Below, in pieces: positions 45,658-55,157 of a DNA stretch of 64,000 bases (its first letter is position 1; every line of letters starts with the position of its first letter). Both the position numbers and the translations under genes were made by a program. Source of the stretch: Lachnospiraceae bacterium AC2012 (lineage in GTDB: Bacteria; Bacillota; Clostridia; Lachnospirales; Lachnospiraceae); assembly GCA_000702525.1 (NCBI GenBank), contig JNIN01000001.1:1684501-1748500 (forward strand), given 5' to 3'. The notes beneath the pieces are model-generated. The model was not told where the DNA came from and did not search any database. It saw only the letters and a program-made list of their open reading frames with translations.

Positions 45658-47169
45658 CTATTGATAGCGATCCAGTTTACCGGCAACGCGAAGAATCTTC
45701 TGCAACATCTCCTTTGTCTGGTCGGCGCTGGCCTTGTTGGTATCGGTCAGCTCGTCAGCCTGCTGAGCACTGGCAGTTACTTCCTCTGTCGTTGCACTTA
45801 ATTGTGTAATGGCATCCACAATACGATTGTTCTCTGAGGATAAGGTTGTCAGCTGATGATCAATCATGTTGATACTATCTGCCAACTGATTTACATTGGA
45901 ATTCATCTCTTCAAAACTATCCGCAACATCGCTGATAATCTTGCCCTGCGCACGTGTTGCGTCAACGGAAATCTTAACGGCGTCGCCAGCGGCATTCGCA
46001 TGGTCGGAAAGCTCATTCAGGATGGTAGCGATATTTTCGGTTTCTGCTCTAGTCTGCTCTGCCAAATCACGGATTTCATCCGCAACAACGGCAAAACCAC
46101 GACCAGCCTCACCGGCACGTGCAGATTCGATGGAAGCATTCAGCGCTAAAAGATTGGTCTTGGAAGAAATTGCGAAGATTGTATCGGCAATTCCCTTAAC
46201 GTCTTCCGCTCTTGTCTGTAGCTTCTCCATTGCATCCGCAACATTCTCATTGGCTTCGGAAATGGTACGTCCCTGGGACTTCATATGTTCAACCATCTTC
46301 ATACTCTTGGCATTGAGTTCCTCGGATTTCTTAGCAACTTCAACCATCTCATCGGAAGTAGCCAGTGTAGTATCGATGTTTTCCTGAATGTTCTGTGTCA
46401 TAGATGTTTGGTTCGTAATATTATCTGCTGTATGCTGCGTACTATCAGAGATATTTCTCATTGCACTCGAAACGGTATTAGTAGATGCAGAGAGATCATT
46501 CATATAGTTCATCGCACGTTCTGTGCCGCCACGTACTTCTGAGGCCACTTCCATAACATCGGCAAGCATAGCATCTGTCATTTCCTGCTCCGCTTTGATT
46601 TTGCCCATGGTGTCATTCTGGAAATCCGATGCAATCTTCTCAGCGAGGAAGATAATCAGACAAAAGACGGAAATAACGATGAGATTCATAGCAGCTTTGA
46701 TGTCTTCATGACTTTCTACATCATATCCATGTAAGATATAGTTTTGAGCGAAGAAGATGGCTACGGTCTCTACATAGTAGATTGCTGTTGTAATCTTCGT
46801 AAAACGCATATCATAGAAAAGAACACAACCAACCAGTGGAATCAGACCCATGTAGGTAAGGTACATGGCATTTAACCAAAGTCCAGAGAACATGGTTGTG
46901 AAGACAAGCATCATCGCTGCTTGAAATCTTAATTTTTCGGATTCAGGATTTCTCTTAATTAAAATAGATAAAACAGTAGAATTAAAAACTGCTAATGCAA
47001 TTAAGAAATATCCGTTTAAATGGAATAGATAACCAAGATTCATCTGCACAACGGATACGATAATAACAACTAAATTGTAGATAAAATATCCAATTGTCAT
47101 GGCGCGGTTCATACGGTGTAATTGTTCCCCTCGATCAGCATAGCGGAACTGCATTTCTTTTTCGTTCAT
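45658..47169 (-). CDS. Methyl-accepting chemotaxis protein with multi-helix membrane sensor
   Basis: A 503-residue chemoreceptor. About six hydrophobic helices fill residues 20-185 with only short loops, so there is no extracellular ligand domain of the usual kind. After a linker, the cytoplasmic signalling domain runs from about 215 to 500; its tip, [18 protein letters not shown], contacts CheA and CheW and is fully conserved. No HAMP domain is evident. Start at 47169 follows AGGGAGGACG; an in-frame ATG at 47208 lies upstream of that site. Probably senses a membrane-soluble or energy-related signal, which is an inference from topology. Confidence 0.9.
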   Translation of the reverse strand: MNEKEMQFRYADRGEQLHRMNRAMTIGYFIYNLVVIIVSVVQMNLGYLFHLNGYFLIALAVFNSTVLSILIKRNPESEKLRFQAAMMLVFTTMFSGLWLNAMYLTYMGLIPLVGCVLFYDMRFTKITTAIYYVETVAIFFAQNYILHGYDVESHEDIKAAMNLIVISVFCLIIFLAEKIASDFQNDTMGKIKAEQEMTDAMLADVMEVASEVRGGTERAMNYMNDLSASTNTVSSAMRNISDSTQHTADNITNQTSMTQNIQENIDTTLATSDEMVEVAKKSEELNAKSMKMVEHMKSQGRTISEANENVADAMEKLQTRAEDVKGIADTIFAISSKTNLLALNASIESARAGEAGRGFAVVADEIRDLAEQTRAETENIATILNELSDHANAAGDAVKISVDATRAQGKIISDVADSFEEMNSNVNQLADSINMIDHQLTTLSSENNRIVDAITQLSATTEEVTASAQQADELTDTNKASADQTKEMLQKILRVAGKLDRYQ

Positions 47170-47220
47170 GTAACTCGTCCTCCCTTTGTTTACGCTAGTT
47201 AGAGACAATAAACTACAATA

Positions 47221-47249
47221 ATAGTAACATGCACATTTCCTTATGTTAA
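47221..47249 (-). promoter_or_regulatory. Sigma-A promoter of the chemoreceptor gene
   Basis: On the minus strand TTAACA (complement of 47244-47249), 17 bp, TACTAT (complement of 47221-47226) with TG one base before it. This receptor is therefore not under an obvious sigma-28 promoter. Confidence 0.7.
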
Positions 47250-47366
47250 ATTAAAAAAAAATAAACAATAGGGGTTAAGAAAAGGATGTTTTACATCGAT
47301 ATAGAAGGTGTAGATAATTAGCTTTGGAATTTATTCAAAAAAATGGAAAAATTTCAAAAATAGTAG

Positions 47367-47394
47367 TTAAGTTTTGGAACGTAGGTTCCGATAT
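47367..47394 (+). promoter_or_regulatory. Sigma-28 promoter of the flgM operon
   Basis: GTTAAGTTTTG (TTAA at 47367-47370), 16 bp, TCCGATAT at 47387-47394. The -35 region is identical over 11 bases to that of the second flagellin gene. Confidence 0.8.
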
Positions 47395-47448
47395 ATGGTT
47401 TGAGAACCAAAATAGGCTTCGGCTCAAGGAAGAAAGGAGAGTGCCGTT

Positions 47449-47727
47449 ATGCGTATAGAAGCTTACAATCAAGTAGCACAGATTTATGCAGCAAATAAGA
47501 CAGCGAAGACTAATAGTACGGCGAAGACGAGTTCTGCAAAGGACGTTTTCCAGATGTCATCTGCAGGCAGAGATCTTCAGGTCGCAAAACAGGCAGTCGC
47601 AGAAGCTTCGGATATCAGGGAAGATAAAGTTGCCGAAATGAAACAGAAGTTAGAGGCAGGAAATTATCAGGTTGATGCCGGAGATTTCGCAAGCGTTTTA
47701 TTGGCGAAGTACAACAATGAGCTGTAA
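47449..47727 (+). CDS. flgM: Anti-sigma-28 factor FlgM
   Basis: Binds and holds sigma-28 until the hook is complete and FlgM is exported. The 92-residue protein has a disordered Lys/Thr/Ser-rich N-terminal half and the conserved C-terminal helices (REDKVAEMKQKLEAGNYQVD, then FASVLLAKYNNEL). It is the first gene of the hook-associated operon and has a sigma-28 promoter, so it limits its own expression. Ribosome site AAAGGAGAG. Confidence 0.92.
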   Translation: MRIEAYNQVAQIYAANKTAKTNSTAKTSSAKDVFQMSSAGRDLQVAKQAVAEASDIREDKVAEMKQKLEAGNYQVDAGDFASVLLAKYNNEL

Positions 47728-47741
47728 AGTGAGGGATGATC

Positions 47742-48254
47742 GTGGCTAGTTTAATGGATGAATTATTAGATACAATGGTACAGGAGAAGGCTGGTTACGA
47801 CGCCCTTATTGCGCTCACAGATGATAAGCGCGACTCCATAATCCATAACAAGGTGGAAGTCTTGGAGCAGGTTACAGCTAAGGAAGAAGAGATTACATCA
47901 GGGTTGAAGAATCTGGAGAATCGTAGAATAAAAATCCTGAGAGATATGGCAGTGGTCCTTGGCCATGATGGTCAGGACCTGACAGTAACGCAGTTGATTG
48001 GTTTACTGACAGAGCAGCCAAAAGAACAGGAAGCATTGACAAAAGCTAGAGATGAGCTGGTCGCATCTGCTAAGAATATGCGTTTTATGAATGACCAGAC
48101 ACAGATTCTTCTTCAGCAGGCCATGGAAATGGTCGAATTTGATCTCACTCTGTTTCGTAGCCTAAGACAGGCACCAGAAACTGCAAATTATGATGGCAGC
48201 GGATATAACACTGGTGACCGACTTGGGGGCGGTGGCTTTGATGCAAAACAATAG
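47742..48254 (+). CDS. flgN: FlgN-family flagellar export chaperone
   Basis: Chaperone for the hook-associated proteins FlgK and FlgL. The 170-residue protein is helical, with the FlgN pattern of an N-terminal helix (LLDTMVQEKAGYDALIALTDDKRDSI) and a long C-terminal amphipathic helix. A Gly-rich tail ends it. Start is the GTG at 47742, six bases after GAGGG; the ATG at 47736 sits too close to that site. The gene lies between flgM and the two flgK genes, its expected clients. Confidence 0.87.
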   Translation: MASLMDELLDTMVQEKAGYDALIALTDDKRDSIIHNKVEVLEQVTAKEEEITSGLKNLENRRIKILRDMAVVLGHDGQDLTVTQLIGLLTEQPKEQEALTKARDELVASAKNMRFMNDQTQILLQQAMEMVEFDLTLFRSLRQAPETANYDGSGYNTGDRLGGGGFDAKQ

Positions 48255-48292
48255 ATATCCGAGCCTCTCAGAAATGATTAGGAGGATACACC

Positions 48293-50104
48293 ATGGCTAA
48301 TGGTTTCGGTAGTTTATATGTAGGTGCTTCAGGCTTACAGAACTCTCAAAATGGTTTAAATGTAGTAGCAAACAACCTGGCAAATGTGAACACAACGGGT
48401 TACGTTCGCCAGCAGGTTGTTTATGCAGATAAAGATTATACATCCACGGGGCAGTATGCATCGATTAGCAAGCAGCAGACGGGACTTGGCGTTACAATCG
48501 GTGATGTTACGCATACCAGGGATGTTTTTTTAGACTCATCTTTTCGAACGCAGACAAGTCGAAAGAACTTCTATTCTTCACTTTATGATGCAACATCCGA
48601 GGTGGAGACATTCTTACAGGAGATGGATGGAGCAGATTTCGAAACTGCGATTTCAGATTTATATTCGGCATTTCAGGAATATGCCAAAGATCCATCCGAC
48701 AGTGCAAACCAGAATCTGGTTGTGCAGAAGTCGGAATTATTTATCAGTCGTGCAAAGTCCGTGTACGAAGGTCTGAAACAATATCAAACAACCATTAACA
48801 CAAAAATTAATAATGATGTTGACCGTATGAATGAAATCGGTAAAGAGATTAGCAAGCTCAATGTGCAGATTCAGCGAATCGAGGCAGCAGGTGTGGAAAC
48901 AGCATCTTCCCTTCGAGATGAGCGAGATAATTATCTCGATGAATTATCCGGTTTGGCAAGCATTTCCTATAGCGAGACTTTTGACGGTATTGTAAAGGTC
49001 AAGGTAGAGGGACAGTATTTCGTTACAGAAGTAGGATATAACGAGATTAAGAATTATACGGATAATGTTACGGGATTTGTAACACCTTATTGGGATATCT
49101 TATCCGATCCGGATAATGATGATTATTATAATGTATTTAATCTTAGTGATGTGCAGTCCATGAACAATAATGATAAGGGTGAGATTAAGGCATTGCTGCT
49201 CTCCCGAGGTGATCATTATGCGACGTATCTCGATTTGATGCAGGATAATAGTACCAGCGAATTTACGGATACCATGGTATATGACAAAGGTATCGGAAAT
49301 TCCGTTATTATGAATGCACAGGCGGAGTTAGATAACCTCGTGCATAGTATTGTAACATCGATTAACAATCTGTTTTCACCAACGGTATCTTATGCACAGC
49401 TTCAGACAAATCTTGGAAATACAGGAGCAATTTCCTATCCAATTACGGGAACAGATGCGAATGGAAATACAGTAACGATTAATGCGGATACCAAAGTACT
49501 GGATTCTGTAAACTGTTCGGTTGGATCAGACAAGAAGCTTCCACCGGCAGAGTTATTCTCAAGAACGGGTGCCGATCGATTCACAGAGGTTACTGTGAAT
49601 GGTGAAACGGTTTATGTATACAATGAAGAAGCTACCGAGGATGGAGATCCAAACACGGTTACCGATAAATCACAGAATTATACGATTAATAGTATTTCTG
49701 TAAATGATGTTTTGGTACAGAACCAGAGTTTGATTCCATTCCGTAAACAGGCAACGGACGAAGATAGTATAGATTATAATCTTGCTTCAGAGTTGGAGCA
49801 GTTGTGGTCCAGCAATAGCTTCTATCTGAATCCGGACGATGGAACACCGGCAACCTTTCAGAATGTATATACAAAGCTGGTAGGTAATCTCGGTACAAAC
49901 GGAAGTATCTACAAGGCAACGACAGAGTCACTTACGAATACGGTTGATTCTGTAGATGCCAACAGACAGCAGGTGTTTGGTGTATCTTCCGATGAAGAAC
50001 TTACAACGATGATCAAATATCAGAATGCATATAATGCAAGCAGTAGATATATAAATGTAGTAAATTCCATGATTGAATACTTACTCACTTCTACAGGTGC
50101 ATAA
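48293..50104 (+). CDS. flgK: Flagellar hook-associated protein FlgK (HAP1), first copy
   Basis: Forms the junction between hook and filament. The 603-residue protein has the conserved rod/hook N-terminus (YVGASGLQNSQNGLNVVANN, then NTTGYVRQ) and C-terminus (YQNAYNASSRYINVVNSMIE) that make the helical core, with a variable outer domain between. Strong ribosome site AGGAGGATAC. A second, clearly different FlgK lies directly downstream. Confidence 0.93.
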   Translation: MANGFGSLYVGASGLQNSQNGLNVVANNLANVNTTGYVRQQVVYADKDYTSTGQYASISKQQTGLGVTIGDVTHTRDVFLDSSFRTQTSRKNFYSSLYDATSEVETFLQEMDGADFETAISDLYSAFQEYAKDPSDSANQNLVVQKSELFISRAKSVYEGLKQYQTTINTKINNDVDRMNEIGKEISKLNVQIQRIEAAGVETASSLRDERDNYLDELSGLASISYSETFDGIVKVKVEGQYFVTEVGYNEIKNYTDNVTGFVTPYWDILSDPDNDDYYNVFNLSDVQSMNNNDKGEIKALLLSRGDHYATYLDLMQDNSTSEFTDTMVYDKGIGNSVIMNAQAELDNLVHSIVTSINNLFSPTVSYAQLQTNLGNTGAISYPITGTDANGNTVTINADTKVLDSVNCSVGSDKKLPPAELFSRTGADRFTEVTVNGETVYVYNEEATEDGDPNTVTDKSQNYTINSISVNDVLVQNQSLIPFRKQATDEDSIDYNLASELEQLWSSNSFYLNPDDGTPATFQNVYTKLVGNLGTNGSIYKATTESLTNTVDSVDANRQQVFGVSSDEELTTMIKYQNAYNASSRYINVVNSMIEYLLTSTGA

Positions 50105-50122
50105 TAAAGCGGAGGTGAATCT

Positions 50123-52093
50123 ATGTCATCAACATTTTTTGGATTAACCATTGGCGCATCAGGATTGAATGCATTCCAGGCGTCGATTAATACAACAGCA
50201 AATAACATTTCCAATGTTCAGACAGAAGGATATTCAAAGCAGGTGACAAACCTCGAGGCATCCTCATCGCTCCGCGTATTTCAGCGTTATGGAACAACGG
50301 GTACGGGTGTTACAGCGAAATCTGTAACGCAGCTCCGAGACCAGTACTATGATGAGAAATACTGGAATAATCAGTCGAAGTATGGTGAATTTGATAAGAA
50401 AGTTTACTATATGAATCAGATTGAAAACTATTTTACGGATAACTCGACCGTAGAAGGTTTCTCAACGATTTATTCGAAGATGTTTAACGCACTGGATACG
50501 GTATCTGACAGTGCAGGGGATAGCTCCAAGAGAAATGAGTTTATCAGTGATGCATCCGAGCTTATGACCTACTTCAATACCATGGCAAATGAGCTTCAGG
50601 AATTACAGGCGACAATCAATGATGAAATCAAGACGACCGTGGACAATGTCAATTCGATTGCAGAGAAGATTGCACAGCTTAATAAGCAGATTAACGTTAT
50701 TGAGATGGAAAATGGACATGCGAACGAGCTTCGTGATGAGAGAGCACTCCTCGTAGATGAGTTATCGCAGATTGTGCCGGTAGAAGTCAATGAAGAAGAT
50801 GTAACGAATACGAATTATCCGGATATGAATACGGGTGCTACCATCTTCACAGTAAAGCTTAACGGACGTCTCCTCGTAGATACTTATAATTACAATACTT
50901 TGACAACAAAGACGAGAGAAGAGCATGATAACCAGAGTGATATCGATGGTCTGTATGATGTAGCATGGAGCGATTCCGGTGCAACATTGAATATTAATGG
51001 TAAGAATATGACAGGTGCCTTACGAGCACTGTTCCAGATTCGAGATGGAAATAATGCAGAGAACCTGACGGGTAAGGTTGCATCGGCAACGAATAATTCC
51101 ATTACCATCAAGGATCCAAGTATTACACGTATTGCCAGCATGAATATGGCAAAGCAGGGTGTGCTTACCGTAGGAAATACGGAATATTCTTACGATGGAT
51201 TTTCTGCAACAACGGATGCAGAAGGAAATATTGAGAGCTATACTTTCTATCTGAAACAGCCGGTAAGTGATACCGTAGCGAATCGATTGACCGGTGGCAA
51301 TGCTTACGTCGGGGAAGATGTAGACTTCAAGGGTATTCCATATTATCAGAATCAGTTGAATACCTTCCTTCGTTCGCTTGCGAAGAAGTTTAATGATATC
51401 GAAGAAACCGGATATGATCAGACGGGTGCCAAGATGGGAGCCTTCTTCGTAGCAGATGACCTGACGAATGGTGGCGAATTTGATTTCTCAGATGAGTATC
51501 ATGATATCGCCTACAATGCAGAAACCAAGAAATTTGTATCGACGACAGCATCGGATTCCGGAGATACCGATGATGATACGACAACCGAGAAGAAGTCGAT
51601 GACATTCTTCAGTGATGCGGGAACGGCACAGATTGCAGGTTCGACAACATCATCCGGAAAATACAATACATATTATCTGCTCACAGCGTTGAATTGTGAT
51701 GTTGCAGAGGCAACAAAGGAGAATCCGCAGATTATGTCTACACAGACATCGGATCCACTGCATCCAACGGGAACTGATACCTATGATATTGTTGACCAGT
51801 TAATGGAATTACAGACAAATACGATTATTCATCGAGGATATGGCGGAGATAAATTCCTGCAGTGTATCTATTCCGATATCACAGTAGATGGACAGGAATG
51901 TTCCGTATTCCTTGAGAATTATACAAATATCCAGAAGAGCATCGATGATCAGAGAACGAGTATTTCTGGTGTAGATGAAGATGAAGAAGCAATTAACTTA
52001 ATCAAATTCCAGAATGCTTATAATCTTTCATCCAAGTGCATTTCCGTATTGGCAGAGATGTATGACAGATTGATTACACAGACTGGAGTTTAA
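50123..52093 (+). CDS. flgK2: Flagellar hook-associated protein FlgK (HAP1), second copy
   Basis: A 656-residue FlgK paralogue. The N-terminus (TIGASGLNAFQASINTTANN, then QTEGYSKQ) and C-terminus (FQNAYNLSSKCISVLAEMYD) match the FlgK family, but the middle domain differs from the first copy in length and sequence. It also contains cysteines, which the first copy has few of. Ribosome site GCGGAGGTGA. The pair is separated by 18 bp and sits in the same operon, so both are presumably made together. Confidence 0.9.
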   Translation: MSSTFFGLTIGASGLNAFQASINTTANNISNVQTEGYSKQVTNLEASSSLRVFQRYGTTGTGVTAKSVTQLRDQYYDEKYWNNQSKYGEFDKKVYYMNQIENYFTDNSTVEGFSTIYSKMFNALDTVSDSAGDSSKRNEFISDASELMTYFNTMANELQELQATINDEIKTTVDNVNSIAEKIAQLNKQINVIEMENGHANELRDERALLVDELSQIVPVEVNEEDVTNTNYPDMNTGATIFTVKLNGRLLVDTYNYNTLTTKTREEHDNQSDIDGLYDVAWSDSGATLNINGKNMTGALRALFQIRDGNNAENLTGKVASATNNSITIKDPSITRIASMNMAKQGVLTVGNTEYSYDGFSATTDAEGNIESYTFYLKQPVSDTVANRLTGGNAYVGEDVDFKGIPYYQNQLNTFLRSLAKKFNDIEETGYDQTGAKMGAFFVADDLTNGGEFDFSDEYHDIAYNAETKKFVSTTASDSGDTDDDTTTEKKSMTFFSDAGTAQIAGSTTSSGKYNTYYLLTALNCDVAEATKENPQIMSTQTSDPLHPTGTDTYDIVDQLMELQTNTIIHRGYGGDKFLQCIYSDITVDGQECSVFLENYTNIQKSIDDQRTSISGVDEDEEAINLIKFQNAYNLSSKCISVLAEMYDRLITQTGV

Positions 52094-52105
52094 GGAGGAT
52101 AAGAT

Positions 52106-53698
52106 ATGCGCGTAACAAATAATATGATTTTGAAGAATTCCGCTTCCAATATCAATGGAACCAAGGTTGCGGTAGATAAGACCAATAAGCAGATGACAAC
52201 GCAGCAGAAGATTAGTCGTCCTTCAGAAGACCCTGTTACAGCGATTCGATCTCTACGACTTAGTACACAGCTTAGTCAGATTAATCAGTATTATGAAAAG
52301 AATATTCCGGATGCAGAATCCTGGTTAGAAGTAACGGAGACAGCAATCTCGAATATGAAGAGCATTATTACAAATTATCGTACGCTTTGCGATAAGGGTG
52401 CGAATGGAACACTGACACAGGATGATCGAAATACGATTCTGACACAGCTGAAGTCGCTTCAGGAACAGCTCTATGAAGAGGGAAATTCAGATTATGCGGG
52501 AAGAACCGTTTTCACGGGATATCGTACCGATAAATCGCTTACCTTTACTGAGAATGAGCTGGATACAAAATATAATATTACAGAGAAATTTACGACAGCA
52601 GATATTGAGAAATATCGTTATTACAATGGTGAGGTTACCATCCCGACAACGTTGGAGCAGACAAACAGTACAACATACCAGGATGCCAATATGGGTGATA
52701 TGACGGAAACAGAATACAACCGTTTACGAATGGCATACAATGGAGCGGATGGAGATTCTTTAGAATACATTAAGATTGGAGATAATCAGTACGACCTTAC
52801 AACGGCGGGAACTGCAACAAGCGGTTCGCAGACAGCAACGCTTGCAAGCAACGGAGGCGGAACGCTTACGGTTTACAATAATGAAGCGGAGTGGGCAGCT
52901 GCAAATTCACCAAGTGCAAAGACCGTTGGGGATAATGATATGGTATATATCAAGTCTACCGGGGATTTGATTATGGGCAATCAGATTGCGGCAGATTTGA
53001 AGACGGATAATCTCGCAATCGAAGTGAATTATACAAAGACGGGATTTAAGTCAGGAGAGCTTCGTCCGGAATATTACTTTAATTGTGTGGATGAAACGGA
53101 TCAGAGTAGTGCAAATTGGATTACTTATGAGAAATATGACGCGGATGGAAATGAGATTAATTACGATATTAATTATTCCATCGCAAGTCGCCAGACATTG
53201 GCGGTAAACCTGGAAGCATCGGATGTATTTGATTCCGCACTTTATCAGGATATTCAGGATATGATGAATGCAGTTAGTTCATCTATTAATGCACATGACA
53301 AGCTGACATCTGTAAAGGCAATGAAAGATGAGAGCGAATATGCCTCTACAGAAGCGCAGGAAAATCTCACGAAGTGGGAGGCGGCCGTGCAGAAGGAAGT
53401 AGATTATTATGATGATAATATGCAGAAGCTCTTTAGTACATTTCTTGGAAAAGCAAGTGATTATCTCAGTGATATCAGTCTTGCACAGACCAAGGTAGGA
53501 TGTAAGGGTGACCAGCTGGCGCTTACAAAAGACAGAATGGATAATCAGCAGGAGACAGTACAGGAATTACAGTCCACAAATGATGATTTGGATTTATCCG
53601 ATATTGTTTTAAAGTATACAGCAGCATATACAGCATACCAGAGTAGTTTACAGGCAGCAGGAAAACTTGGCTCTGTTTCCTTGTTAAATTATATTTAA
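52106..53698 (+). CDS. flgL: Flagellar hook-associated protein FlgL (HAP3)
   Basis: Second junction protein, between FlgK and flagellin. The 530-residue protein has the flagellin-like N-terminal helix region (NNMILKNSASNINGTKVAVD, ISRPSEDPVTAIRSL) and the matching C-terminal helix. It is much longer than the roughly 300 residues of Bacillus FlgL because of a large middle domain (about 145-390). Ribosome site AAGGAGGAT lies between the flgK2 stop and the ATG. Confidence 0.92.
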   Translation: MRVTNNMILKNSASNINGTKVAVDKTNKQMTTQQKISRPSEDPVTAIRSLRLSTQLSQINQYYEKNIPDAESWLEVTETAISNMKSIITNYRTLCDKGANGTLTQDDRNTILTQLKSLQEQLYEEGNSDYAGRTVFTGYRTDKSLTFTENELDTKYNITEKFTTADIEKYRYYNGEVTIPTTLEQTNSTTYQDANMGDMTETEYNRLRMAYNGADGDSLEYIKIGDNQYDLTTAGTATSGSQTATLASNGGGTLTVYNNEAEWAAANSPSAKTVGDNDMVYIKSTGDLIMGNQIAADLKTDNLAIEVNYTKTGFKSGELRPEYYFNCVDETDQSSANWITYEKYDADGNEINYDINYSIASRQTLAVNLEASDVFDSALYQDIQDMMNAVSSSINAHDKLTSVKAMKDESEYASTEAQENLTKWEAAVQKEVDYYDDNMQKLFSTFLGKASDYLSDISLAQTKVGCKGDQLALTKDRMDNQQETVQELQSTNDDLDLSDIVLKYTAAYTAYQSSLQAAGKLGSVSLLNYI

Positions 53699-53811
53699 GG
53701 TAGTAATCAGAAAATAAATGGACTAGAATAGACTTAGAGAGTTATGAAATGCAATCCTGGTCGGTTGACGAGCAGCGTATGCATTTCCGACAAGGAGAAA
53801 AGGAGAATAGC

Positions 53812-54279
53812 ATGAAGATTAAAACAAGATTGTTTGGGGAAATTGATATCCAGGATGAGAAGATTATCACACTGGATAAAGGAATTGTAGGATTTCCAGA
53901 TCTCAAGAAATTCACTTTGATTTACGATGAAGAGAAGGGCGATGACCATGACACCATTATGTGGTTCCAGTCAATTGACGAGCCACAGTTTGCGATGCCG
54001 GTAGTGCTTCCTATCGTGATTAAGCCGGACTATAATCCTACGATTAACGATGAATTACTTCTGCCACTTGGGGATTTGACAGAAGAAAATACTTACGTAC
54101 TTGTTACTATTAAGGTTCCTAGCGATCCTACACAGATGTCTGTGAACCTGAAGGCACCAATCATTATCAACACGGATACATTAAAGGGTGGACAGCTCAT
54201 TGTAGAAGATGATGAATATGAGGTTCGCTTCCCTATTTACGATATTTTGAAAAAAGCAAAAGAGGAGGCGGGTGAGTAA
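53812..54279 (+). CDS. fliW: Flagellar assembly factor FliW
   Basis: Binds CsrA and releases it from flagellin mRNA; free flagellin in turn binds FliW. The 155-residue protein has the family motif [16 protein letters not shown] near 24-39 and the central [14 protein letters not shown]. Start at 53812 follows AAAAGGAGAAT; an in-frame ATG at 53749 is 63 bases upstream without a ribosome site. csrA begins one base after the stop. Confidence 0.95.
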   Translation: MKIKTRLFGEIDIQDEKIITLDKGIVGFPDLKKFTLIYDEEKGDDHDTIMWFQSIDEPQFAMPVVLPIVIKPDYNPTINDELLLPLGDLTEENTYVLVTIKVPSDPTQMSVNLKAPIIINTDTLKGGQLIVEDDEYEVRFPIYDILKKAKEEAGE

Positions 54280-54280
54280 T

Positions 54281-54496
54281 ATGTTAGCATTGACAAGAAA
54301 GAAGGGCGAAGCCCTCGTAATTAATAATGATACAGAGATTACAATCTTAGAGATCCGTGGGGATCAGGTAAAAATCGGTATTTCTGCACCAAAGGAAGTA
54401 CCTATATACCGTAAGGAGATTTACCTCCAGATTCAGAAAGAGAATGAAGAATCTATGAACGTTGAGGGATTAGATGCATTAAAGAAATTATTATAA
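54281..54496 (+). CDS. csrA: Carbon storage/translation regulator CsrA
   Basis: RNA-binding dimer that represses translation by covering GGA motifs at ribosome sites. The 71-residue protein begins with the family-typical [19 protein letters not shown] and contains [18 protein letters not shown] with the RNA-contacting residues. Start is ATG 54281, with GAGGAGG at 54262-54268 upstream; a GTG at 54272 would be too near that site. In Bacillus the same fliW-csrA pair controls flagellin, and suitable hairpin targets are present here in both flagellin leaders. Confidence 0.95.
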   Translation: MLALTRKKGEALVINNDTEITILEIRGDQVKIGISAPKEVPIYRKEIYLQIQKENEESMNVEGLDALKKLL

Positions 54497-54509
54497 TGAG
54501 ACACTTGTT

Positions 54510-54538
54510 AGCTCCTGCCAAACGGCAGGAGCTTTTTT
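54510..54538 (+). terminator. Terminator of the flgM-csrA operon
   Basis: AGCTCCTGCC (54510-54519) pairs perfectly with GGCAGGAGCT (54524-54533) around a 4-base loop, followed by six Ts. Confidence 0.92.
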
Positions 54539-54599
54539 GAACAAATATTAAATTTATAAGAAATAACGCAGATATTGAAAAAAATTTTGAAAAAAGGTG

Positions 54600-54627
54600 T
54601 TAATATTTAGATAGATAATACCGATAT
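54600..54627 (+). promoter_or_regulatory. Sigma-28 promoter of the flaG-fliD operon
   Basis: GTTAAT (TTAA at 54600-54603), 16 bp, ACCGATAT at 54620-54627. It lies between the csrA terminator and flaG. Confidence 0.75.
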
Positions 54628-54694
54628 TAGGATTAGTAGTAGATACATACAAGTGGGCGTTATATAAATTTATAAACACATGGAGGTGCAAGAA

Positions 54695-55102
54695 ATGACT
54701 GTAGAAACGAATAATAGCATTTCGAATAGTTTTGCAGCACAGGGAAGTACTGCGAGTGTACAGGTCAGTCCTGTTAATAATGCAAGCAGCGTGGAAACAG
54801 TCGCCGAGCCATTAATTGAAGAGAATGATGCGAGAAGCAATCGTTTACAGGAACAATTAGCGGAAGAAGGCGATGGAACTGCGAGTGAAAAGCAGTTAAA
54901 GGAAGCGGTTTCTAAGATTAACAAGACATTGGGCAATACCGAAGCGGTATTTGGTTTCCACGATAAGACACATCGTGTGACAATCAAGCTTCTGGACAAG
55001 GACACTCATGAAGTAGTGAAGGAAATTCCGGCTGAGAAAACTCTCGATTTGATTGCGAAGGCATGGGAGATGGCTGGAATTCTTGTTGACGAGAAGAGAT
55101 AA
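54695..55102 (+). CDS. flaG: FlaG family flagellar protein
   Basis: A 135-residue protein whose C-terminal half (about 70-135) matches the FlaG domain: VFGFHDKTHRVTIKLLDKD, then EVVKEIPAEKTLDLIAKAW. The N-terminal half is Ser/Glu/Asn-rich and probably disordered. FlaG proteins affect filament length in other bacteria. Start at 54695 follows GGAGGTG by 6 bases; the ATG at 54680 overlaps that site. Followed by fliD, as in Bacillus (yvyC-fliD-fliS-fliT). Confidence 0.88.
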   Translation: MTVETNNSISNSFAAQGSTASVQVSPVNNASSVETVAEPLIEENDARSNRLQEQLAEEGDGTASEKQLKEAVSKINKTLGNTEAVFGFHDKTHRVTIKLLDKDTHEVVKEIPAEKTLDLIAKAWEMAGILVDEKR

Positions 55103-55157
55103 TTCCTTCGCAGTGGGAAGTAAGTAGATTAGTAACATAGAATGTGAGGGAATGAGT

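Noticed and set aside
53590-53615. CCGATAT match within flgL as an internal sigma-28 promoter
   Set aside because: No TTAA/TAAA at 15-16 bp upstream and it lies inside conserved coding sequence.
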